From contig DAHUXE010000140.1 of NCBI GenBank assembly GCA_027307325.1, forward strand, positions 1-38,995: DNA of 38,995 nucleotides, in the 5' to 3' direction. A model generated the notes under the pieces. It saw nothing but the letters and a program-made list of their open reading frames with translations. It was not told the origin of the DNA and ran no database searches. The stretch is from Gammaproteobacteria bacterium (lineage in GTDB: Bacteria > Pseudomonadota > Gammaproteobacteria > Steroidobacterales > Steroidobacteraceae). Both the position numbers and the translations under genes were made by a program. Of the stretch, positions 17,379 to 24,718 are shown piece after piece (positions within the stretch are counted from its first letter, which is position 1; each line of letters begins with the position of its first letter).

Positions 17379-18563
17379 GTGAAATTCTCATCCCTCACGA
17401 AGCGGATCTCCGGCACCGGGGCCGACGCCTGGCTTACGCACTACGAGGCGGTCGCGGCGCGCACCCGGGGCGAGGACGTCATCGTGCTGAGCGTCGGTGA
17501 CCCCGACATCGACACCCCGGCCCCGGTGCTCGAGCGCGCCATCGAGCAGCTGCGCCGCGGCGACACGCACTACGTCGCGGCGGCCGGGCGGCTCGAGCTG
17601 CGGCAGGCGAGCGCCCGCGCGCACGCGGCCCGCACGGGCCAGGCGGTCGGAGCCGAGAACGTCGTCTATCTCGCGGGGGCGCAGAACGCCCTGTTCGTCG
17701 CGTCGTTGTGCCTCCTGGGTCCCGGGGACGAGGTCGTGACCTTCGAGCCCATGTACCCGACCTATCCGGCGACGCTGGAAGTCGGGGGCGCGCGGATGGT
17801 GTGTGCGCCCACGGACGCGGGACTGCGCCCGGACCTGGCGGCGCTCGCGGCGCTCGTGACGAGCCGCACGCGCGCAATCCTCTGGGCGAGTCCCAACAAT
17901 CCGAGCGGCTTCGTCTTCAACGAGGCGGAGCTTGCGGTCATCGGCGAGCTGGCCCGGCGCCACGATCTGTGGCTGATTGCGGACGAGGTCTACGCAGGTC
18001 TCGCTCCGGGGGGCAGGGTGCCGGGGCTCGCCGCGCGCCTCCCGGAGCAGGTGGTGACGCTCGGGAGTCTCTCGAAGTCGCATGCCATGACCGGCTGGCG
18101 CGCCGGGTGGCTCGTCGGCCCGCGCGAGCTCGCGGTCAACGCCGAGCTGCTCGCCATGTGCATGCTGTTCGGCTTGCCGGGCTTCGTACAGGAGGCGGCG
18201 ATCACCGCGCTCGGCATCGCGCCCGAGGCCGAGCAGCGCACGCGCGAGTACTGCCGCATGCGCCAGCAGCGCTTCACGGCCGGCCTGCGCGGCATCGGCG
18301 GGCTGCGGCCCATCGAGCCCGAGGCCGGCATGTTCATGCTGATCGACGTGAGCGCCACCGGGCTCTCGGGCCGTGAGTTCGTACGCGCCCTGTACGGCTC
18401 GCAGAAGGTCTCGGTGATGGATGGGGCGGCGTTCGGGGCGGCGACCGCCCACTGCGTGCGGGTGTGCTTCGCGACCGACGAGTCGGGCATCGACTCGGCC
18501 TGCGAGCGGATCCGGCGCTTCTGCGCCACGGGGCTGTCAGGCACGTGCGCTGCCGCCCGCTGA
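17379..18563 (+). CDS. aruH: PLP aminotransferase, probable arginine:pyruvate transaminase (AruH-like)
   Basis: A class I/II aminotransferase of 394 residues. K233 in SLSKSHAMTGWRAGW is the PLP lysine. The motif SPNNPSG is at 171-177, the PLP-binding Asp is in ADEVYAG, and the substrate arginine is expected in the C-terminal domain. The N-terminal run VLSVGDPDIDTPAP, HYVAAAGRLELRQ and the AGAQNALF segment closely resemble Pseudomonas AruH. AruH converts L-arginine and pyruvate to 2-ketoarginine and alanine. The start is GTG at 17379. The AruI-like gene is divergent at 40 bases, and an APC permease overlaps its 3' end by 27 bases on the other strand. These neighbours favour arginine use over other amino acids. 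Confidence 0.68.
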   Translation: MKFSSLTKRISGTGADAWLTHYEAVAARTRGEDVIVLSVGDPDIDTPAPVLERAIEQLRRGDTHYVAAAGRLELRQASARAHAARTGQAVGAENVVYLAGAQNALFVASLCLLGPGDEVVTFEPMYPTYPATLEVGGARMVCAPTDAGLRPDLAALAALVTSRTRAILWASPNNPSGFVFNEAELAVIGELARRHDLWLIADEVYAGLAPGGRVPGLAARLPEQVVTLGSLSKSHAMTGWRAGWLVGPRELAVNAELLAMCMLFGLPGFVQEAAITALGIAPEAEQRTREYCRMRQQRFTAGLRGIGGLRPIEPEAGMFMLIDVSATGLSGREFVRALYGSQKVSVMDGAAFGAATAHCVRVCFATDESGIDSACERIRRFCATGLSGTCAAAR

Positions 18564-20033
18564 CGGGCCCGCATCCCGCAGCCGCGAGTGGCGCCGGCCA
18601 TAGGCCGCGTAGATCACGAGCCCGAGCGCGGCCCAGACGCCGAGCTGCAGCCAGGTTCCGCCCGGCAGGCTCACCATGAGCGCCACGCAACTCACGATGC
18701 CGAGCACCGGTACCACCGGGACCCAGGGAGCGCGGAACGGGCGCTGAGCGGCCGGATCGATCCGGCGCAGCACCAGCACCCCGACGCACACCATCGTGAA
18801 GGCGAGCAGCGTGCCGAGGGAGATGAGCTCGCCGAGCGCTCCGAGCGGGATGACGCCGGCGATCAGCGCAGCGACGGCGCCCGTGAGCAGCGTGCCGATG
18901 AGCGGTGTCCGATGCGGGCCGCGCACCCCGGCCAGGGCCGGCGGCAGGAGCCCATCGCGCGCCATCGAGTAGAAGATGCGCACCTGTCCGACGATGCAGG
19001 CCAGCACGACCGACACGAGGCCTGCCAGCGCCACGACGCTCACCAGCGCCTTGACGGGGCCGAGCGGGACGCGCGCGGCCGAGAGCGCGTAGTAGAGCGG
19101 ATCGGCGACGGCGAGCGAGCGGTAGTCGGCGAGGCCGGTGATGATGAAGCTGACGCCGACGTACAGCACGGTGCAGACGAGGAGCGAGGCGAACAGGCTC
19201 CAGGGGAGCGTGCGCTGCGGGTTGCGGGCCTCCTCCGCCAGCGTCGAGACGCCGTCGAAGCCGAGGTAGGCGAAGAACAGGATCCCCGCGCCGCGGGCGA
19301 GTCCCGACCAGCCGAACTGCCCGAAGCTGCCGCCGTTGGGGGGAATGAACGGCTGCCAGTTGGCGGGATGCACATAGCGCGCACCGACTGCCACCAGCAC
19401 GATGAGCGCGAGCACTTTGGCGAGCACGATCGCGGCGTTGACTGCCGCCGAGGTGCGCGTGCCCGCGAGCAGCAGCGCCGTGCAGGCGAGTACCACCGTG
19501 ACGGCGGGCAGGTCGAGCCAGGCGCCGGTCGCGAGCACATGGCGGCCGGCGTCGACGGTGAAGGGCGCCTGCGCGAGGAGCGGCGGGAACGCGAGACCCA
19601 GATCGTGCAGCGCCGCCTGCGCGTACCCCGACCAGCTGATCGCCACCAGCGAGGCGGAGAACAGCCACTCGAGCACCAGGCTCCAGCCGATGATCCACGC
19701 CGTGAGCTCGCCGAGCGTCACATAGGCGTAGGAGTAGGCGCTGCCGGAGATCGGCACCATGGCGGCGAACTCGGCGTAGCACAGACCCGCCAGAAAGCAG
19801 GCGACGCTCGCCAGCACGAAGGCGAGCGAGACCGCGGGCCCGGTCTGGTGGGCGGCCACCTCGCCGGTGAGCGAGAAGATGCCGGCGCCGATGGTGCAGC
19901 CGACACCGAAGGCGGTCAGGCTCCAGAAGCCGAGCGTGCGCTCGAGGTTCGGACCGCGCTCCCCAAGGCTCTCGGCGACGCACAGTGCGACGGACTTGCG
20001 CCGCAGGATCGTCAGGCCGCGTGCGCCCGCCAC
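18537..20033 (-). CDS. APC-superfamily amino-acid permease (cationic amino acid transporter type)
   Basis: A permease of 498 residues with about 12-14 hydrophobic helices. The first membrane helix region is LTAFGVGCTIGAGIFSLTG, the APC substrate-binding signature. Later segments include YAEFAAMVPISGSAYSYAYV, FAYLGFDGVSTLAEEARNP and IVGQVRIFYSMARDGLLP. This matches the CAT/YfnA-like branch, which often carries cationic amino acids. The start is a GTG at 20033. Its end overlaps the tail of the AruH gene by 27 bases, convergently. It lies 3 bases after the YidB-like gene and is probably co-transcribed. Arginine uptake for the AruHI pair is a reasonable inference, not proved. Confidence 0.8.
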   Translation of the reverse strand: MAGARGLTILRRKSVALCVAESLGERGPNLERTLGFWSLTAFGVGCTIGAGIFSLTGEVAAHQTGPAVSLAFVLASVACFLAGLCYAEFAAMVPISGSAYSYAYVTLGELTAWIIGWSLVLEWLFSASLVAISWSGYAQAALHDLGLAFPPLLAQAPFTVDAGRHVLATGAWLDLPAVTVVLACTALLLAGTRTSAAVNAAIVLAKVLALIVLVAVGARYVHPANWQPFIPPNGGSFGQFGWSGLARGAGILFFAYLGFDGVSTLAEEARNPQRTLPWSLFASLLVCTVLYVGVSFIITGLADYRSLAVADPLYYALSAARVPLGPVKALVSVVALAGLVSVVLACIVGQVRIFYSMARDGLLPPALAGVRGPHRTPLIGTLLTGAVAALIAGVIPLGALGELISLGTLLAFTMVCVGVLVLRRIDPAAQRPFRAPWVPVVPVLGIVSCVALMVSLPGGTWLQLGVWAALGLVIYAAYGRRHSRLRDAGPSAGGSARA

Positions 20034-20036
20034 GGA

Positions 20037-20369
20037 CTACTTCGGGATCGCCCCCCCGGGGGTGAGCTTGTCGATGGCGGCCGGCAGCGCCTGCGACAGC
20101 TTCTGCGCGAGATCCTGCGGGCTCATGCCGGTCTTGGCGGCAAGCTGGGCGAGGACCGCGCTGCTGCCGAACACCTTGCTGATCTCAGCGGGCGAGATGG
20201 CCTGATTCGCCCCGGTCGATACCCAGGAGCGCGCCGTAGCACCGAGTCCCTGGCTCTCGAGCTGGCCCACGATCCCCGGTACGCCGCCGTGCTGCTGGAT
20301 GAACGTGTTGACCACGCTCGCCATCTCGGCACCGACCACGCCGCCGATCAATCCATCGAGAAGTCCCAT
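20037..20369 (-). CDS. YidB/DUF937-family protein
   Basis: A small protein of 110 residues starting MGLLDGLIGGVVGAEM, with GGVPGIVGQLESQGLG and the AISPAEISKVFGSS segment, ending TPGGAIPK. This is the YidB (DUF937) family, whose function is unknown. The ATG at 20369 has a strong GGAGGGG ribosome-binding site. It lies 3 bases before the APC permease start, on the same strand, so the two probably form an operon. No membrane segment or signal peptide is evident. Confidence 0.8.
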   Translation of the reverse strand: MGLLDGLIGGVVGAEMASVVNTFIQQHGGVPGIVGQLESQGLGATARSWVSTGANQAISPAEISKVFGSSAVLAQLAAKTGMSPQDLAQKLSQALPAAIDKLTPGGAIPK

Positions 20370-20526
20370 AGGCCCCTCCGTTTCGTAATCCCAAGGGTTG
20401 GCGTTGAGGTGGCGCATTGTGCGCGCGAGGCCGAGGTGCGCTCAAGTCGCCGTGCTGCGCGGCATGGGCGGCGCCCTGCGCCGCGGCTGCCCGCTGCGGC
20501 GGGCGTGCGCTGCGCGCCGCGCTGCC

Positions 20527-20540
20527 TTATTATATTATTA
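20527..20540 (+). promoter_or_regulatory. AT-rich element upstream of the carnitine dehydrogenase gene
   Basis: TTATTATATTATTA stands out in very GC-rich DNA. It contains the decamer TATATTATTA (20531-20540), which recurs on the opposite strand at 28219-28228 upstream of the BKACE operon. Here the decamer ends 57 bases before the dehydrogenase ATG; at the second site it ends 47 bases before the BKACE start. It may be a promoter or a binding site for a shared regulator, possibly the BetI-like repressor encoded at 22093. No clear -35 box was found. Confidence 0.45.
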
Positions 20541-20596
20541 CGACGACATTAAAAAGAGCCGCCGCCCGAGGGGGCGCGCGGCTGGTGCTAACGAAC

Positions 20597-22093
20597 ATGA
20601 GACAGGTCAGAACACTGGGACTGCTCGGCACGGGGGTGATCGGCGGCGGCTGGGCGGCGCGAGCGCTGCACTTCGGCATCGATGTGATCGCCGCGGACGT
20701 CAAGCCCGAGATGGAGGCCTGGATTCGCGGCGCCGTTGCCAACGCTGAAGGGGCCTTGTCGCGACTCACGTTCGCGCCGCTGCCGCCGAAGGGGAAGCTG
20801 AGCTTCACCACCGATCTCGCGGCTATGGCGCGCCAGGCTGACTTCATCCAGGAGAACATCCCCGAGCAGCTCGAGCTCAAGCAGCGCACCCTGGCCGCCG
20901 TCAGCCGTCACGCGCCGCGCGAGGTGGTGATCGCTTCCAGCACGTCGGGCCTCATGCCGAGCGATCTGCAGCGCGACATGGAGTGTCCCGAGCGCTTCCT
21001 GGTCGCACATCCCTTCAACCCGGTGTATCTGCTGCCGCTGGTGGAGCTGGTGGGCGGCAAGGCGACTTCTGACCTGGCCATCGAGGCGGCGTCGCGCTTC
21101 TACACCTACATCGGCATGCACGCGCTCAAGGTGCGGCGCGAGGTCCCGGGCCACCTCACCGACCGGCTGCAGGAGGCGCTGTGGCGCGAGATTCTTCACA
21201 TGGTGAACGACGGCGTCGCGAGCACCGGGGAGCTCGATGACTCGATCGTCTACGGACCTGGCCTGCGCTGGGCAGCCATGGGCACCAACCTCATCTACCA
21301 CCTCGCCGGCAGCGAGACCGGCATGCGCCACATGCTCAGGCAGTTCGGCCCCTGTCTCAAGTGGCCATGGACCCGCCTCGAGGCGCCCGAGCTCACCGAG
21401 CAGCTGATCGACCGCATGGTGGAGGGCACGCGCGCCCAGGCCGCGGGGCGCTCGATCCGCGAGCTCGAGCGGCTGCGCGACGATTACCTGGTGGCGATTC
21501 AGCAGGTGCTGCGCCAATTCAACATCGGGGCGGGGGCGACGCTGCGGGCGCTCGAGGAGCGGCTCTACGAGGCGGGGGCCGCGGCCGCGCGCGGCGCGCT
21601 GCTGGCGGCGGCCGCGGGGGATTCTCCGGGCGCGCTGCGGCTCGTGGAGACGGAGGTGCGCCCGGAGTGGGTCGACTACAACGGACACATGACCGACTCG
21701 CGCTACCTGCAGGTGTTCGGCGATGCGACCGATGCGTTGCTGCGCTACGCGGGTGTCGACGATGCCTACCGGCGCTCCGGACGGGCGCTTTATACGGTCG
21801 AGACCCACGTCACGCACCAGGCCGAGGCGCGTGCCCTCGAGCCGCTCTATGTCGCGAGCCGGGTGCTCGAGGTCGACGACAAGCGCGTACGGCTCTTTCA
21901 TGCGTTATGCCGCGGGCGCGACGCTGCGCAGGTCGCCACCGCCGAGCAATTGTACCTGCACGTCGACGCCACCGCTGGCAAGGCCGCGGCGATGGACGAG
22001 GGGGTGCGTGCGCGCCTCGCCGCGCTGCAGGCGGCGCAGGCGCGGCTGCCGCTGCCGCCCGAGGCCGGTCGCCTCGCCGGCAAGGCGCGCTGA
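20597..22093 (+). CDS. L-carnitine dehydrogenase fused to betainyl-CoA thioesterase
   Basis: A two-domain protein of 498 residues. The N-terminal 3-hydroxyacyl-CoA-dehydrogenase-type domain has the NAD fold GTGVIGGGWA (11-20), the segment QENIPEQLELKQ, SSTSGLMPSDLQ, and the catalytic His in AHPFNPVYLLPLVELVGG (H138). It continues with KWPWTRLE and AAGRSIRELERLRD, as in Agrobacterium/Sinorhizobium L-carnitine dehydrogenases. The C-terminal hotdog thioesterase has WVDYNGHM (D360 to H364). The same fusion occurs in those rhizobial enzymes. The first domain oxidises L-carnitine to 3-dehydrocarnitine; the second hydrolyses betainyl-CoA to glycine betaine. The ATG at 20597 begins at the NAD fold. 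An AT-rich element lies upstream, and a BetI-like repressor gene overlaps its stop. Confidence 0.9.
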   Translation: MRQVRTLGLLGTGVIGGGWAARALHFGIDVIAADVKPEMEAWIRGAVANAEGALSRLTFAPLPPKGKLSFTTDLAAMARQADFIQENIPEQLELKQRTLAAVSRHAPREVVIASSTSGLMPSDLQRDMECPERFLVAHPFNPVYLLPLVELVGGKATSDLAIEAASRFYTYIGMHALKVRREVPGHLTDRLQEALWREILHMVNDGVASTGELDDSIVYGPGLRWAAMGTNLIYHLAGSETGMRHMLRQFGPCLKWPWTRLEAPELTEQLIDRMVEGTRAQAAGRSIRELERLRDDYLVAIQQVLRQFNIGAGATLRALEERLYEAGAAAARGALLAAAAGDSPGALRLVETEVRPEWVDYNGHMTDSRYLQVFGDATDALLRYAGVDDAYRRSGRALYTVETHVTHQAEARALEPLYVASRVLEVDDKRVRLFHALCRGRDAAQVATAEQLYLHVDATAGKAAAMDEGVRARLAALQAAQARLPLPPEAGRLAGKAR

Positions 22094-22746
22094 TGCCGAA
22101 GATCGTCGATCACGAGCGGCGCCGCGACGAGATCGCTCTGGTCGCCTGCCGGGTCGTGGCGGAGCACGGCTTCGAACAGGCGACCATCGTGCGCATCGCG
22201 CGCCAGGCTGGCTACACCACCGGCATGGTGGCGCACTACTTCGACACCAAGCAGGAGATCGTCATCGCGGCGTTGCGCCTCATACTGCGCCGGATCGAGG
22301 AGCGGCTGACGGCGGCGGCCGGGGAGGGCGACCGGGAGCTGCTCGCTTTGCTCACCGAGGCGCTGCCGGTCGATGCCACACGCTTCACCGAATGCGCGTT
22401 CTGGGCGGCGTTCTGGGGTCAGGTATCGGCCGACGGGCGGTTGAAGCGCATCAACGCCTGGGTGCACCGCGAGTACCTGAAGCTCTTCGAACGCTGCCTG
22501 GCACGCGGCTGGCCCGAATGGCGGCAGTGGCCACCACAGGTCCGCGACCGGGTGCTGCGCTCGGTAGTCACCTTCATCAACGGCCTCACGGCGAGCGTAG
22601 TGGCGAGTCCGCGCGACTGGCCGGCGGCACGCCAGGTCGGGCAGCTGCGGCTGCAGCTCGAGATGCTGCACGCCTGGGCGGCGGGCGGGCGCGCCGCGGG
22701 CGCAGAGATGCGCGCAGCCAAGCGCGCGGCCGCCGCCCAGGCTTAA
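22093..22746 (+). CDS. BetI-like TetR-family transcriptional regulator
   Basis: A regulator of 217 residues. The helix-turn-helix is ATIVRIARQAGYTTGMVAHYF (about residues 27-47), typical of BetI-type TetR repressors. The ligand-binding domain includes ECAFWAAFWGQVSADGRL, also like BetI. BetI responds to choline in other bacteria. Here the context suggests carnitine or betaine as ligand, which is an inference. The ATG shares one base with the stop of the dehydrogenase gene (TGATG), indicating translational coupling. The acyl-CoA dehydrogenase gene follows after 9 bases, so the three form one operon. It could bind the AT-rich elements at 20527-20540 and 28205-28228. Confidence 0.85.
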   Translation: MPKIVDHERRRDEIALVACRVVAEHGFEQATIVRIARQAGYTTGMVAHYFDTKQEIVIAALRLILRRIEERLTAAAGEGDRELLALLTEALPVDATRFTECAFWAAFWGQVSADGRLKRINAWVHREYLKLFERCLARGWPEWRQWPPQVRDRVLRSVVTFINGLTASVVASPRDWPAARQVGQLRLQLEMLHAWAAGGRAAGAEMRAAKRAAAAQA

Positions 22747-22755
22747 GGAGTTACC

Positions 22756-23919
22756 GTGGATTTCAGCCTCACCGAAGAGCAACAGCTGATCGTCGATACG
22801 ACACGCAGGTTCGTGCGCGAGGAGCTGGTTCCGCACGAGAGCGAGGTAGAGCGCACCGGCGAGGTGCGCGGGGATCTGCTCGCAGAGCTCAGGACGAAGG
22901 CCATGGGCGCGGGTCTGTACGCCGCCAACATGCCGGTCGAGGTCGGCGGCGCGGGGCTCGACGGCGTCGCCTGGGTGCTCTACGAGAAGGAGCTCGGCCA
23001 CACCAGCTACGCGCTGCAGTACGGCTGCGTCGCGCGCCCGTCCAACATCCTGCTCGCCTGCGAGGGCGAGCAGCGCGAGCGCTATCTGCTGCCGGCGGTG
23101 CGCGGCGAACGCACCGAGTGTCTGGCGATGACCGAGCCGGAGGCGGGTTCGGACCTGCGCGGCATGAAGACCTGCGCGACGGCGCACGGCGGGGATTTCG
23201 TGATCGACGGGACCAAGCACTTCATCAGCCACGCCGATCACGCCGACTTCGTGATTCTGTTCGCGGCGAGCGGCGAGGAGGAAGGAGCACACGGGCGCAA
23301 GAAGCTGATCACCGCCTTCCTGGTCGACATGGGAACGCCCGGCTTCGAGGTGCGCCGCGGCTACCGGAACGTGTCACACCGCGGCTATACCAACAGCATC
23401 CTCGAGTTCACCGGCTGCCGCGTGCCGCGCGCGGCGGTGCTCGGCGAGCTGCACCGGGGCTTCGAGGTGGCGAACACCTGGCTCGGCGCCACGCGCCTGC
23501 AGGTCGCGGCCAACTGCCTGGGACGGGCCGAGCGCGCGCTGGCGCTCGCGACGCAGTGGGCGGCGCAGCGGCGCCAGTTCGGCCAGCAGATCGGCAAGTT
23601 CCAGGGCGTCGCCTTCAAGCTCGCCGACATGGCGGTCGAGCTGCGTGCCGCGGAGCTGCTGACGCTCGAGGCGGCCTGGAAGCTCGAGCGCAACAGCGCC
23701 ACCGACATGGACATGGCGATCGCGAAGCTCAAGGCGAGCGAGATGCTGGCGATGGTGGCGGATGAAGCGCTGCAGATCCACGGGGGCATGGGGCTCATGA
23801 CCGAGCTGCCGCTCGAGCGGATCTGGCGCGATGCGCGCATCGAGCGCATCTGGGACGGCACCAGCGAGGTGCAGCGGCATATCATCTCGCGCGCGCTGCT
23901 CAGGCCGCTCGGTGGCTAG
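22756..23919 (+). CDS. Acyl-CoA dehydrogenase, probable crotonobetainyl-CoA-forming (CaiA-like role)
   Basis: A FAD enzyme of 387 residues with the full acyl-CoA dehydrogenase layout. The N-terminal helices begin MDFSLTEEQQLIVDTTRRF, the middle strand holds LAMTEPEAGSDLRGMKT, and the C-terminal signature is QIHGGMGLMTELPLERIWRDARI, followed by EVQRHIISRALL. It starts at a GTG (22756), with AAGGAG seven bases upstream. Its neighbours are CaiD-like and carnitine genes, so oxidation of gamma-butyrobetainyl-CoA to crotonobetainyl-CoA is a plausible role. Another acyl-CoA substrate cannot be excluded. Its stop shares CTAG with the stop of the convergent CaiD gene (23916-23919). Confidence 0.78.
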   Translation: MDFSLTEEQQLIVDTTRRFVREELVPHESEVERTGEVRGDLLAELRTKAMGAGLYAANMPVEVGGAGLDGVAWVLYEKELGHTSYALQYGCVARPSNILLACEGEQRERYLLPAVRGERTECLAMTEPEAGSDLRGMKTCATAHGGDFVIDGTKHFISHADHADFVILFAASGEEEGAHGRKKLITAFLVDMGTPGFEVRRGYRNVSHRGYTNSILEFTGCRVPRAAVLGELHRGFEVANTWLGATRLQVAANCLGRAERALALATQWAAQRRQFGQQIGKFQGVAFKLADMAVELRAAELLTLEAAWKLERNSATDMDMAIAKLKASEMLAMVADEALQIHGGMGLMTELPLERIWRDARIERIWDGTSEVQRHIISRALLRPLGG

Positions 23920-24713
23920 CGGCCTTTCCACACGGGCTTGCGCTTCTCGGCGAAGGCGCGCGCGCCTTCCTTCAGGTCCTCGGAGCGGATCACCTTCTGC
24001 ACGGCGTTGAGCGCGTCGTGCACCTCGAAGGCCTGATGCTCGGGAATCATCTCGGTGTGGCGCAGCAGCTGTTTGATCGCCGGGAAGAGCAGCGGCGGCC
24101 CTGCGGCCAGTGACTGCGCGATCTCGCGCGCCCTGGCGAGTGCGGTGCCCTTCGGCACCACGTGGCTGGCGAGTCCCCAGTGCTTGGCTTCCGCGGCCTC
24201 CATCCAGCGGCCGGTCATGAGGAACTCCACCGCGACGTGGTACGGGACGCGGCGGCGCAGCTTGATCGTGCCGGCGTCCGCCAGCACGCCGACGTTGATC
24301 TCGGGCAGGGCGAATTTCGCGTGCTCCTCCATGACGATGATGTCGGTGCCGAGCACCAGCTCGAAGCCGCCGCCGCAGGCGATGCCGTTCACGGCCGAGA
24401 TGAGCGGCTTGTCCAGGTTGCGCGGGTAGTTGAGTCCGCCGAAGCCGGCGGCGCCCCAGTCGGTGTCGGATTCCTCCCCGGCCGCAGCGCCCTTCAGGTC
24501 CCAGCCGGCGCTGAAGAAGCGCTCGCCGGCGCCGGTGACGATGCAGATACGCAACGCCGGGTCGTCGCGGAACTCCTCGAACACCTTGTTGAGCCGGCGG
24601 CTCGCGGCGAGATCGATCGCGTTCGCCTTGGGGCGATCGAGCGTCACTTCGAGGACGGCGCCGGTGACGGCCGTGTGGACGCCGGCGGATGTGCTGTGGG
24701 TAAGGTCTGACAT
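23916..24713 (-). CDS. caiD: Enoyl-CoA hydratase/isomerase, carnitinyl-CoA dehydratase (CaiD-like)
   Basis: A crotonase-fold protein of 265 residues very similar to E. coli CaiD. It shares LEVTLDRPKANAID, GAGERFFSAGWDLK, GGGFEL and the C-terminus AFAEKRKPVWKGR (AFAEKRDPVWKGR in E. coli). The two catalytic glutamates of CaiD correspond to E118 (GGGFELV) and E138 (ALPEINVG). CaiD interconverts crotonobetainyl-CoA and L-carnitinyl-CoA. The start is ATG at 24713, 5 bases after the acyl-CoA ligase stop. It is the last gene of the minus-strand operon BKACE-thioesterase-ligase-CaiD. The other Cai genes (caiB, caiC, caiT) are not seen here. Confidence 0.85.
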   Translation of the reverse strand: MSDLTHSTSAGVHTAVTGAVLEVTLDRPKANAIDLAASRRLNKVFEEFRDDPALRICIVTGAGERFFSAGWDLKGAAAGEESDTDWGAAGFGGLNYPRNLDKPLISAVNGIACGGGFELVLGTDIIVMEEHAKFALPEINVGVLADAGTIKLRRRVPYHVAVEFLMTGRWMEAAEAKHWGLASHVVPKGTALARAREIAQSLAAGPPLLFPAIKQLLRHTEMIPEHQAFEVHDALNAVQKVIRSEDLKEGARAFAEKRKPVWKGR

Positions 24714-24718
24714 TGCTG

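Noticed and set aside
18588-20552. Plus-strand open frame of 654 codons opposite the APC permease
   Set aside because: The translation is mostly Arg/Ala/Glu/His without a fold, while the opposite strand encodes a full permease and a YidB protein.
21723-23765. Plus-strand open frame of 680 codons across the regulator and acyl-CoA dehydrogenase
   Set aside because: It is another frame over three genes with clear homology; the translation is Arg-rich with no motif.
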